From Streptomyces genisteinicus (GTDB lineage Bacteria; Actinomycetota; Actinomycetes; Streptomycetales; Streptomycetaceae), in contig NZ_CP060825.1 in the NCBI RefSeq assembly GCF_014489615.1, forward strand, positions 4,350,501 through 4,414,500: 64,000 nt of DNA, read 5' to 3'. Of this stretch, positions 14,331 through 22,373 are shown in pieces; position 1 is the first letter of the stretch, and each line of letters starts with the position of its first letter. The translations under genes and the position numbers were made by a program. Under the pieces are notes generated by a model. It saw only the letters and a list, made by a program, of their open reading frames with translations, did no database searches and was not told where the DNA came from.

Positions 14331-16838
14331 ATGTCGGAGGCTGAGCAGGCGCGGGGGCCCCAGCGGAACGAGGCCGAGGGGGCCGGGTCCGCGGGCAGGG
14401 GTGAGGACTCCGCCGGCGGCGAGCGCACGTCCGGTACGCCGGACGCCGGCACCCCGGCCACGGGGGACGCGGCGGCCACGGGGAAGCCGTCGGACGGCGG
14501 CGCGGTGACGGACGCTCAGGACGGTGCCGCTGCCGGGGGCGAGGCCGCGAGCGCGAAGCGCGGCGCGGACGACGCCGCGGACGGCCCGGACGACGCCGGG
14601 TCCGGGAAGGACATGACGTCCGCTCAGACCGGTGACGCGGCACCCGGTGACCGGGCCCGCGACGCGGCTTCCGGTGACGCGGCTCGCGGCACGACCCGCG
14701 ACGAGGCCGGTGACCGTGCCCGTGGCGGGGCGGCCTCGGGCACGGGCACGAGCACGGGCGACGCGCCCCGTGACGCCGCCGCCGAAGCCGCCGCGACGGG
14801 CCGGAAGGCGGAGGCGGGCCGCGACCCGCGGGCCGGCCGTGCCCCCGCCGGTGCCGCACGCGACGCGGACGCCGCCCCCGCAGCGTCCCCCGCCGCCCCG
14901 GCGGCTCCCCGCCGGACCGGTTCCGGGGCGTCGGCCGCCAAGCCCGACGAACGGCTGCTCGCCGGGCGGTACCGGCTCGGCGGCGTCCTCGGGCGCGGTG
15001 GCATGGGCACCGTGTGGCGGGCGGTCGACGAGACCCTCGGCCGCACCGTCGCCGTCAAGGAGCTCCGCTTCCCGAACGCCATCGACGAGGACGAGAAGCG
15101 CCGCCTCATCACCCGGACGCTCCGCGAGGCGAAGGCCATCGCGCGCATCCGCAACAACAGCGCGGTCACCGTCTTCGACGTCGTCGACGAGGACGACCGG
15201 CCCTGGATCGTCATGGAGCTCGTGGAGGGCAAGTCCCTCGCCGAGGTCGTGCGCGAGGACGGGGTGCTGACGCCCCGTCGTGCCGCCGAGGTCGGTCTCG
15301 CCATCCTGGACGTGCTGCGTTCCGCGCACCGCGAGGGCATCCTCCACCGCGACGTGAAGCCGTCCAACGTCCTGATCGGCAAGGACGGCCGGGTCGTCCT
15401 CACCGACTTCGGCATCGCCCAGGTCGAGGGCGACCCGTCGATCACCTCGACCGGCATGCTCGTCGGCGCGCCCTCGTACATCTCGCCCGAACGCGCCCGC
15501 GGCCACAAGCCCGGCCCCGCCGCCGACCTCTGGTCGCTGGGCGGACTGCTCTACGCGAGCGTCGAGGGCAGCCCGCCGTACGACAAGGGGTCGGCGATCG
15601 CGACGCTGACCGCCGTCATGACCGAACCGCTGGATCCCCCGAAGAACGCGGGGCCGCTCACCGACGTCATCTACGGCCTGCTCGCCAAGGATCCCGCCCA
15701 GCGCCTCGACGACGCGGGCGCCCGCGCCATGCTCACCCGCGTCGTCAACGCGCCCGCCGAGGACGACGCGGCGGAGCCCGAGCCCTCGCCGGAGCAGACC
15801 CGCGTCATCGCCCTGCCGCCCACGCCGCCCGCACCGCCCGCGGCGCCCCGGCCCTCGCCGGCCACGCCGAAGGATCCGGCGGCGGCCGACCGGGTGCGCG
15901 GAGCGCTCCGCTCGGTGCGCAACGCGGCCGCGGCCGCCAAGGCGGAGCCGCGTTCCCCCGGCCGCGCGGACGCCGCGCGGACCGCCTCCCAGGAGCCGGG
16001 CCGGCGTCCCGCGCCCGTGCGGGCGTCGATCACCGACGTGGTGCCCCGCCGGACGCTGGTCGTCATCGCCGTCGTCGCCGTGCTCGCGGTGCTGTCCACC
16101 GTCCTCGTCCTCTCCCTCGGCGACGACGGGGAGACGGGTGCCAAGGGCAGCGGCAAGGCCGGCGACGACCGGAAGGCCTCGGCCGGCGCCTCCCAGGGCG
16201 GCGACGAGCCGGCGAACGGCGGCGCCGGCAGCGGCGCGAGCCCGGACAGCGGACAGGAGCCCGGCCAGGACGGCAGCGGCGGCACCGGCCAGGAGCCCGG
16301 CGCTGACGGCGGCGACGGCGCCGACGACGGCTCGTCCGGTGACGACGGCGGCGACGGCGGCGGGACCGGCGGGGCCACGCTCCCCGAGGGGTACGCGATG
16401 GTCTCCAACGACCGCTGGCACTTCACCATGGCCATGCCCTCGGACTTCCGCCTCACCGGCATCGCGGGCCAGAACTCGGGCGGCAAGTTCAGCGTCGACG
16501 GCGGAGTGCCCCGCGTCCAGGTCGACTTCAACGACAGCCCGAAGGACGACGCCGCCGCCGCGTGGGCCGCGGCCGTCGCCGCGGTGAGCGCGAGCAGCAA
16601 CGGGTACAAGCACATCGGGATACGGAAGACCGAGTACAACGGCTATCCGACCGTCGCCGACTGGGAGTTCCAGCGCAAGGAGCGAGGCCAGGTGGTCCGC
16701 ATCCTGAACAGGGGATTCAAGGTCGACGCCAAGCGCGGCTACTCGATCATGATCACCTGCAGGGCCGACGAGTGGGACGGCGAGGAGTGCGAGACCCTGC
16801 GGCGCACGGCGTTCGCGACGTTCAGCCCCAAGGACTGA
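14331..16838 (+). CDS. Transmembrane Ser/Thr protein kinase with long disordered N-terminus
   Basis: An 835-residue Hanks-type kinase. Residues 1-210 are Ala/Asp/Gly-rich and disordered, unusual for the family. The kinase domain (about 211-463) has GRGGMG, Lys243 in VAVKEL, HRDVKPSN with Asp341, and DFG with Asp359. A Pro/Ala-rich juxtamembrane stretch and a single membrane helix at about 573-596 (VVIAVVAVLAVLSTVLVLSL) follow. A Gly/Ser/Asp-rich linker leads to a folded extracytoplasmic domain at about 684-835 that starts LPEGYAMVSNDRWHF. Related ectodomains end the next two genes. All catalytic residues are present. Confidence 0.95.
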   Translation: MSEAEQARGPQRNEAEGAGSAGRGEDSAGGERTSGTPDAGTPATGDAAATGKPSDGGAVTDAQDGAAAGGEAASAKRGADDAADGPDDAGSGKDMTSAQTGDAAPGDRARDAASGDAARGTTRDEAGDRARGGAASGTGTSTGDAPRDAAAEAAATGRKAEAGRDPRAGRAPAGAARDADAAPAASPAAPAAPRRTGSGASAAKPDERLLAGRYRLGGVLGRGGMGTVWRAVDETLGRTVAVKELRFPNAIDEDEKRRLITRTLREAKAIARIRNNSAVTVFDVVDEDDRPWIVMELVEGKSLAEVVREDGVLTPRRAAEVGLAILDVLRSAHREGILHRDVKPSNVLIGKDGRVVLTDFGIAQVEGDPSITSTGMLVGAPSYISPERARGHKPGPAADLWSLGGLLYASVEGSPPYDKGSAIATLTAVMTEPLDPPKNAGPLTDVIYGLLAKDPAQRLDDAGARAMLTRVVNAPAEDDAAEPEPSPEQTRVIALPPTPPAPPAAPRPSPATPKDPAAADRVRGALRSVRNAAAAAKAEPRSPGRADAARTASQEPGRRPAPVRASITDVVPRRTLVVIAVVAVLAVLSTVLVLSLGDDGETGAKGSGKAGDDRKASAGASQGGDEPANGGAGSGASPDSGQEPGQDGSGGTGQEPGADGGDGADDGSSGDDGGDGGGTGGATLPEGYAMVSNDRWHFTMAMPSDFRLTGIAGQNSGGKFSVDGGVPRVQVDFNDSPKDDAAAAWAAAVAAVSASSNGYKHIGIRKTEYNGYPTVADWEFQRKERGQVVRILNRGFKVDAKRGYSIMITCRADEWDGEECETLRRTAFATFSPKD

Positions 16839-16967
16839 CCGGGGCCACGTATCGTGAGTGGTCGTGGACGATACGGAGCCGTAAAGGGGCCGTTGGACGA
16901 CCGGATGTGACGGCTTGACGCGGGTTCGCCCCGGGGCGGCCGGGACAGCGCGCTGTGGGGAGGCGTC

Positions 16968-19900
16968 GTGGAGGACTACGCGGGAAGGGTGCTCGCCGAC
17001 CGTTACCGTCTGCCGTTGCCGCCGTCCGACGAGTTCGAACTGGCCGAGACACGGGCGTTCGACACGTACAGCGGCCATGAAGTCCTCGTGCGTCAGGTGC
17101 CGTTGCCCGAGGTCGTGGACGCCGAGGTGCTCGACGGCGACGGGCTCGCCGGGGCCGCCGCGCCGCGCCGGGCTCCCGGCAGGGCGACCCGGCGGCCCTC
17201 CGACCCGGCTGTCCTCCGCGCGGTCGAGGCCGCCCAGGCGGCGGCCCGCATCCCCGACCACCCGCGCCTCGACCAGGTCTTCGACGTCTTCGCCGAGGAC
17301 GGTTCGCTCTGGATCGTGAGCGAGGTGGTCGACGCCCGGCCGCTGGCCGCGCTGCTCGCCGAGCGGCCGCTGAGCCCGTACCGGGCCGCCGAGGTCGCCG
17401 CCGACGTGCTTGCCGCGCTGCGGGTGCTGCACGCCCACGGCTGGACCCACCGGAACATCACCGTGCGCACGGTGCTCGTGTGCGAGGACGGCCGTGTGGT
17501 GCTCACCGGCCTGGCGTCCGGCGCCGCCGAGGAGGCTCTCTGCGGTTACGCCCCGGTCCCCGAGGACCCGGACGCGGCCCCCGGCACACCCGCCCCCGAG
17601 CAGGGCTTCGGCCCCACCCCGGACGGCCGGGACCCCGGCCACGGCCACGGCCGGGAGACGGACCCTGGCGGCCGCCCCGTGCCCGGCCGGCTCCCCGCCG
17701 CGCGGACCGGGACGGAACACCTCGCCGACGAGACGCACGGCGGCGGGTCCGGGGCCGGGGAGCTCGCGCCCGCGCGGCAGCCCCTGCTGCCGGCCCCCGT
17801 CCGGCCCGCCGGGACCGGCGGCCCGCCCGCCCTGCCGCGCCAGGGGGCCGAGGGCGCCGGGCAGGTCCCGGACGTGCGGGCCGCACGGGCCGGGGCCATC
17901 GCCGCCTACCGTGCCGGAGCCCGCGCGGCTGCCCGGATCCAGGACGAGCAGCGGTCCGGCTCGGTGCCGGCCGTGGAGCGCCCTTCCGCCGGCGGCCGCC
18001 CGGTGCAGGACGGCGTCGACCCCGACTGGTGGGCGCAGGACCCGGCCGAGCGGTACGCCGCGGTGTACGACGACGACGCGGAGGACGACGCGTACGGCGA
18101 CGCGTACGACGGTCACGAGGGCGACCGCCCCGACCACGCCGACCGCCCCGACCACGACGACGACCCGCAGGACGGCCGGGACCGGCCCCGCGGCGGCGAC
18201 GGAGGGCAGGAGCCCGGCCGGGCCCGTCTCGCCGGCGTCTGGCGGGACACCCCGCCGTCCGGTCACGACGGCCCCGCCCCGCTGCCCGCCGGCGGCGGCC
18301 GCCCGGCTCTGCCGGCGGCCCGTCCCGCGGCGGACTCCGCCCCCGGCGACGCGTACCGCGACGACCCCTACGGCGTGCGCCAGGCGGCCGCGGACCGGGA
18401 CGCCGGACGGGGCGGCCCGGGGCGTCCGGCCCTGCCGCCCGCCCGAGCCGCGGGCGGCGGTTCCCCGGGCAGCTGGACGACCGGGAGCGACGCCCTGCGC
18501 GCCGATTCGCAGCGGGGGCGGCCCCTGCCCGGATCCGCCGGCCCGGCCCCGCAGCCGCCGGGCCGCTGGGAGGAGGTGGTGGCGGCCGCCCCGGCCGCCG
18601 TGTTCCGCGGCCCCACCACGCCGCTGGCCGCCGAGCGGGCGCGCCAGGCGAGGATCGCCGTCGTCGGCGCGGTGACCGAGCGCTGGGCGCCGGAGCAGGC
18701 CGGGCCGGTCCACGACAACTGGCAGCTGGCGGCCCCGGTCGGGCCCGCCACCGACCTGTGGGCGCTCGGCGCGCTGCTGTACCGGGCGGTCCAGGGGCAC
18801 GCCCCGTACCCGGAGGACAGCGCCCACGAGCTGGTGCAGATGGTGTGCTCGGAGCCGCCCGCGTTCGCCGAGGAGTGCGGACCGCTGCGCCCGGTCGTGG
18901 AGTCCCTGCTGCGTCAGGACCCCACGGAGCGGCCCGAGTTCGAGGAACTGAGCGGCTGGCTGCGCTCGCTGGTGCGGTCCGCGCCCGAACCCGAGGCGGG
19001 CGCGGACGTGGTCCCCGTGCCGTCCGGACCGGTGGACCCGGCGCTGCTGCCCATCGTGCGGCGCCGTGGTGAGCTGGTGCGGCGGCGGCGCTTCGGAGGC
19101 AGGGAGGCGGCGCACGGACGGCACCGCCAGAAGAAGTCCAGGGGCGCCGCCCGCCCCGCGCGCGAGGAGCGGGCGCCCATGCCGCGGGCGCGCGAGGAAC
19201 GACCGCCCATGCCGCGGGCGCGCGAGGAACGACCGCCCGTGCCGCGGGCGCGCGACGAACGCCTGCCGCGCGGTGCGGGGGACAGGGCGCCGCGCGCACT
19301 CGGACGCACTCTGCTGGTGCTGATCCTCCTGCTGCTGGCCGCGGCCGTCGCCTACGCCTTCCTGTTCATGCCGAAGGCGGACGAACAGGGCCCGTCGCAG
19401 GGCGCCGGCACGGGGAGCCGGCCGCCGGCCGAGGCGTCGCCGCGCCCCTCGGGCGGGGGCGGCGAGCCGTCACCGGAGGGGACGCCCGGCTCGCGGCAGC
19501 CGCAGACGTCGGCCCCGGCGGCGGACCTCCCGGACGGCTACGTGCTGCGCGAGGACATCGAGGGCTTCCGGCTGGCCGTCGACCGGACGTGGCAGCGGCG
19601 GCCGATCAACGACGCGGGCCAGGTCCGCTGGGTGGGCGGGGACTTCACGCTCATCGTGGTCCCCGGCCGGGACTCGGTGGCGGCCAACGGCGACGATCCG
19701 CTGACCTACCAGCGGGACAAGGAGCGCGAACTCCAGCCGTTCCGTGACTCCTCGTGGGCCAGCGCGACCGGGCTGCGGCGGATCGACGTGGGCAAGCAGT
19801 CCATGGCGGAGGGCCAGTTCACCTGGCAGGACAGCACGGGCCGCGAGGTCTTCGTGCGCAACCTGGCGCTCATCGTGGACGGCGCCTACCACGTGGTCCA

Positions 19901-19982
19901 GGTGATCGGCCCGGCCGACCAGAAGGAAAAGGTGACCGAGATCCACCAGCAGGCCACGTCCACGTATCGCGTCACCCGCTGA
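16968..19982 (+). CDS. Membrane pseudokinase split by a long disordered insertion
   Basis: A 1004-residue kinase homologue. The N-lobe and first part of the C-lobe (about 10-190) lack catalytic residues: there is no glycine loop (LPPSDEFEL), the VAVK lysine is Arg42, HRD is HRN (161-163), and DFG reads GLA (181-183). The helix-F region (WAPEQ, then ATDLWALGALLYRAVQGHAPYPED) resumes only at about 570. Some 380 low-complexity residues therefore occupy the activation-segment position. A membrane helix is at about 778-803, then an ectodomain starting LPDGYVLREDIEGF. A GTG start follows GGGGAGG. It probably acts as a scaffold or allosteric partner of the flanking kinases (inference). Confidence 0.9.
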   Translation: MEDYAGRVLADRYRLPLPPSDEFELAETRAFDTYSGHEVLVRQVPLPEVVDAEVLDGDGLAGAAAPRRAPGRATRRPSDPAVLRAVEAAQAAARIPDHPRLDQVFDVFAEDGSLWIVSEVVDARPLAALLAERPLSPYRAAEVAADVLAALRVLHAHGWTHRNITVRTVLVCEDGRVVLTGLASGAAEEALCGYAPVPEDPDAAPGTPAPEQGFGPTPDGRDPGHGHGRETDPGGRPVPGRLPAARTGTEHLADETHGGGSGAGELAPARQPLLPAPVRPAGTGGPPALPRQGAEGAGQVPDVRAARAGAIAAYRAGARAAARIQDEQRSGSVPAVERPSAGGRPVQDGVDPDWWAQDPAERYAAVYDDDAEDDAYGDAYDGHEGDRPDHADRPDHDDDPQDGRDRPRGGDGGQEPGRARLAGVWRDTPPSGHDGPAPLPAGGGRPALPAARPAADSAPGDAYRDDPYGVRQAAADRDAGRGGPGRPALPPARAAGGGSPGSWTTGSDALRADSQRGRPLPGSAGPAPQPPGRWEEVVAAAPAAVFRGPTTPLAAERARQARIAVVGAVTERWAPEQAGPVHDNWQLAAPVGPATDLWALGALLYRAVQGHAPYPEDSAHELVQMVCSEPPAFAEECGPLRPVVESLLRQDPTERPEFEELSGWLRSLVRSAPEPEAGADVVPVPSGPVDPALLPIVRRRGELVRRRRFGGREAAHGRHRQKKSRGAARPAREERAPMPRAREERPPMPRAREERPPVPRARDERLPRGAGDRAPRALGRTLLVLILLLLAAAVAYAFLFMPKADEQGPSQGAGTGSRPPAEASPRPSGGGGEPSPEGTPGSRQPQTSAPAADLPDGYVLREDIEGFRLAVDRTWQRRPINDAGQVRWVGGDFTLIVVPGRDSVAANGDDPLTYQRDKERELQPFRDSSWASATGLRRIDVGKQSMAEGQFTWQDSTGREVFVRNLALIVDGAYHVVQVIGPADQKEKVTEIHQQATSTYRVTR
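19161..19280 (+). repeat. Tandem 30-bp repeats inside the pseudokinase gene
   Basis: Three units of 30 bp (19161-19190, 19191-19220, 19221-19250) and a diverged fourth encode the decapeptide REERPPMPRA. The basic, Pro-rich repeat sits just before the membrane helix on the cytoplasmic side. Copy number may vary between strains. Confidence 0.9.
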
Positions 19983-20241
19983 CCCGCGGCCCGGCCTGTC
20001 CGCGGCCGGGGGTTCACCGGAGTTCCCCGGGCGGCCGGGTGGCGCAGGGGAGTTCGCCCGGAGCTCCCTTTGCGGCCTCGTCCGGGAGCGGGGGGCTCCG
20101 CCGCACCGGCCGGTGGGAGGCCCGCGGCGGCGCGGGTGCGCGGCCCATCACGCATCACGGTGCGGTCACTTGAGCGTTCCCGGGTTCCGCGCGCGTACGT
20201 CCCCTCCGTAACCTGGCACTTCAGGAAACGGGGCGGGGTAC

Positions 20242-21906
20242 GTGGAACACACTCACAGCACGGGCACGGGACTGCTGCTCGCGGGGCGCTATCGGCTCGG
20301 CGAGAGCATCGGCCGGGGCGGCATGGGCAAGGTCTGGCGCGCGCATGATGAAGTGCTCCACCGGATCGTGGCCGTCAAGGAACTGACGGCGGGTCTGTAC
20401 GTCTCGGAGGCGGACCGGCAGGTGCTGCACGCCCGCACCCAGAAGGAGGCGCGCGCCGCGGCGCGGATCAGCCACCCCGGGGTGGTCACCGTGCACGACG
20501 TGCTGGAGTACGACGGCCGTCCGTGGATCGTCATGCAGTACGTCGACGGTCCGTCGCTCGCCGACGCGGCGAAGGAGCCCGGCGGCATCGACGCCGCCCG
20601 CGCGGCCCGGATCGGCCTGGACGTGCTGCGGGCGCTGCGCGCCGCGCACGCCGCCGGGGTGCTGCACCGGGACATCAAGCCGGCCAACGTGCTGCTCGGC
20701 GACGACGGCAGGGCGCTGATCACGGACTTCGGCATCGCGGCCATAGAGGGCGACTCGACGATCACCCGGACCGGGGAGATCGTGGGTTCGATCGACTACC
20801 TGGCGCCCGAGCGGGTGCGCGGCCACGACCCGGGGCCCGCGTCGGACCTCTGGTCGCTCGGCGCGAGCCTGTACACCGCGCTGGAGGGCGAATCGCCGTT
20901 CCGGCGTTCGTCCCCGCTGTCCACGATGCAGGCCGTGGTGGCCGACGAGCCGCCCCCGCCCCGGCGGGCGCAGGACCTCGCGCCGGTCATCCTGGCGCTG
21001 CTGCGCAAGGACCCCGCCGCCCGGCCCTCCGTCGCGGAGACGGAGCGGATGCTCACCGAGGTGCTGGAGGGCCGCCGTCCCACCGCGGTGACCCGGCGGC
21101 TGCCGGCGCCCGGGGAGACCGAGCGGATCGAGGGCCCCGCCGTCGCGACCGCACCCGCGCACGGCGGGGCCGGCCTCTCCCCGGGGTTCCCCGCCGCGGC
21201 GCCGGTGCCCGGGCCCGGCACGGGCACCGTGCCCACCCGGCCGGCCGCCGTCCCGCCGCCGCGCGGCGCGCGGCTGCGCCGGTTCGCGGTCGTGGTCGTG
21301 GCGGCCGCCGTGATCGGGGCGGGGGCGGGTTTCGCGGTGCTCCAGCACGCCGGGGACGGCGGCGGAGGCGGCGAGGGCAGGGGCGCCGCGCCCACCGCCT
21401 CCGGCACTCCCGGCGGCACGGCGGACCCGGGCGGGCCGGTGGACTCCACAGTCCCCGACGGGTGGCGCAGGGTGCAGGACCCCTCGGGCTTCGCCCTGTG
21501 GGTGCCGGACGGCTGGGTGCGCCAGACCGACGGCGACCAGATCGACTACACCCCGGACAACGGGCGGCACCGCATCAGGATCAGCGTCGATCCCGCCCCG
21601 GACTTCGAGAACCCGTACATGCACATGCTCGACATGGAGGAGGGGCTGGCCGAGCGGCTGCCGCAGTACGAGCGGATCAAGCTGCGTCCGAACACCTTCC
21701 GCGACCAGACCCGGTCCGCCCTGTGGGAGTTCCGCTGGACCGAGCGGAGGGAGCACCCGGGCCCGCGCCGGGCCATCGATCAGATGTACTACGGCGACGA
21801 CGGCACCGAGTACGCGCTCTACATGTCCGGCCCCGCCGACGACTGGCAGGTGACCCGGGAGCAGTTCGACATCATGCTGCGCGGCTGGCGGCCGCCCGCG
21901 AGCTGA
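20242..21906 (+). CDS. Transmembrane Ser/Thr protein kinase
   Basis: A 554-residue receptor kinase with a compact layout. The kinase domain (about 13-275) has GRGGMGKVW, Lys46, HRDIKPAN (His142, Asp144) and DFG with Asp162. The activation loop TITRTGEIVGSIDYLAPE has threonines suited to autophosphorylation. A Pro-rich linker leads to a membrane helix at about 347-368 (FAVVVVAAAVIGAGAGFAVL). The ectodomain (about 400-554) begins VPDGWRRVQDPSGFALWVPDGW and is recognisably related to those of the two upstream genes. The start is the GTG at 20242. No PASTA repeats are present. Confidence 0.95.
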   Translation: MEHTHSTGTGLLLAGRYRLGESIGRGGMGKVWRAHDEVLHRIVAVKELTAGLYVSEADRQVLHARTQKEARAAARISHPGVVTVHDVLEYDGRPWIVMQYVDGPSLADAAKEPGGIDAARAARIGLDVLRALRAAHAAGVLHRDIKPANVLLGDDGRALITDFGIAAIEGDSTITRTGEIVGSIDYLAPERVRGHDPGPASDLWSLGASLYTALEGESPFRRSSPLSTMQAVVADEPPPPRRAQDLAPVILALLRKDPAARPSVAETERMLTEVLEGRRPTAVTRRLPAPGETERIEGPAVATAPAHGGAGLSPGFPAAAPVPGPGTGTVPTRPAAVPPPRGARLRRFAVVVVAAAVIGAGAGFAVLQHAGDGGGGGEGRGAAPTASGTPGGTADPGGPVDSTVPDGWRRVQDPSGFALWVPDGWVRQTDGDQIDYTPDNGRHRIRISVDPAPDFENPYMHMLDMEEGLAERLPQYERIKLRPNTFRDQTRSALWEFRWTERREHPGPRRAIDQMYYGDDGTEYALYMSGPADDWQVTREQFDIMLRGWRPPAS

Positions 21907-21990
21907 CCCGGGGGCGGGTGCCGCCGGCCGGGGGCCGTTCGCGGGGCGGGGCCGGGGTCGCCCGGGGGCCGTTCGCGGGGCGCGGTGCGT

Positions 21991-22090
21991 TCGCCTGCAA
22001 CCGATCGCGGTCCGGTCGCCTGCAACCGACGGCGAACCGGTCGCCCGCAACCGACCGCGGCCCGTTCGCGTGCAGCCGTCCGCGGTGCGC
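21991..22090. repeat. Four 25-bp tandem degenerate repeats
   Basis: The period is exactly 25 bp: units at 21991-22015, 22016-22040, 22041-22065 and 22066-22090. Each follows the pattern TCGCCTGCAACCG followed by a GC-rich half. The central GCAACCG core is kept in the first three and changed to GCAGCCG in the fourth. No coding function is apparent. Confidence 0.85.
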
Positions 22091-22154
22091 GGTGCGGTCG
22101 CCCGTGCCCGGAGTCCGGGGCTCCGCGTGTCGCCGTCAGCCGGGTCCGGGTGCC

Positions 22155-22197
22155 GCCGGGGGCCTTGCGGAACAGGTGGTTCCGCAAGGCCCCCGGC
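22155..22197. terminator. 19-bp perfect hairpin downstream of the kinase gene
   Basis: The left arm is 22155-22173 (starting GCCGGGGGCC), the loop AGGTG is 22174-22178, and the right arm is 22179-22197. The arms are perfectly complementary. It lies about 250 bp after the kinase stop codon, beyond the tandem repeats, and probably ends that transcript. Confidence 0.75.
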
Positions 22198-22373
22198 GCG
22201 TCGGATCCTCCACGTCCGCGACACCTTCCCGATGGGCTGTCCGGGCCGCGGGACGGCACCGAGCCGCTGATCAGGGCTTATGTGCCAGTGATCGCTGGCG
22301 CGATGGTGAGGGCCCGGTAAAAGCTGTTACCGACGGGTACCCAAAGCGGTGATTGCGGCATACCCTCGCCCCC

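Larger units (their letters stand above)
21907..22373. other. Intergenic region with tandem repeats and long hairpin
   Basis: This stretch has no gene. It holds a duplicated GGGGGCCGTTCGCGGGGC block near 21930 and 21965, four 25-bp tandem repeats at 21991-22090, and a 19-bp perfect hairpin at 22155-22197. The segment just before the dehydrogenase gene (22310-22373) is less GC-rich and probably carries its promoter. Confidence 0.7.

Noticed and set aside
14310..19124. A 1604-codon open frame on the minus strand across the kinase genes
   Set aside because: It lies antisense to two clear kinase genes, has no recognisable domain and extreme composition. It is a by-product of high third-position GC.
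19161..19280. Repeat array in the pseudokinase as a mobile or CRISPR element
   Set aside because: The units are in frame, encode a decapeptide repeat and have no spacers.
21991..22090. Possible CRISPR array from the regular 25-bp repeats
   Set aside because: The repeats are contiguous without spacers and degenerate, and no cas gene is nearby.
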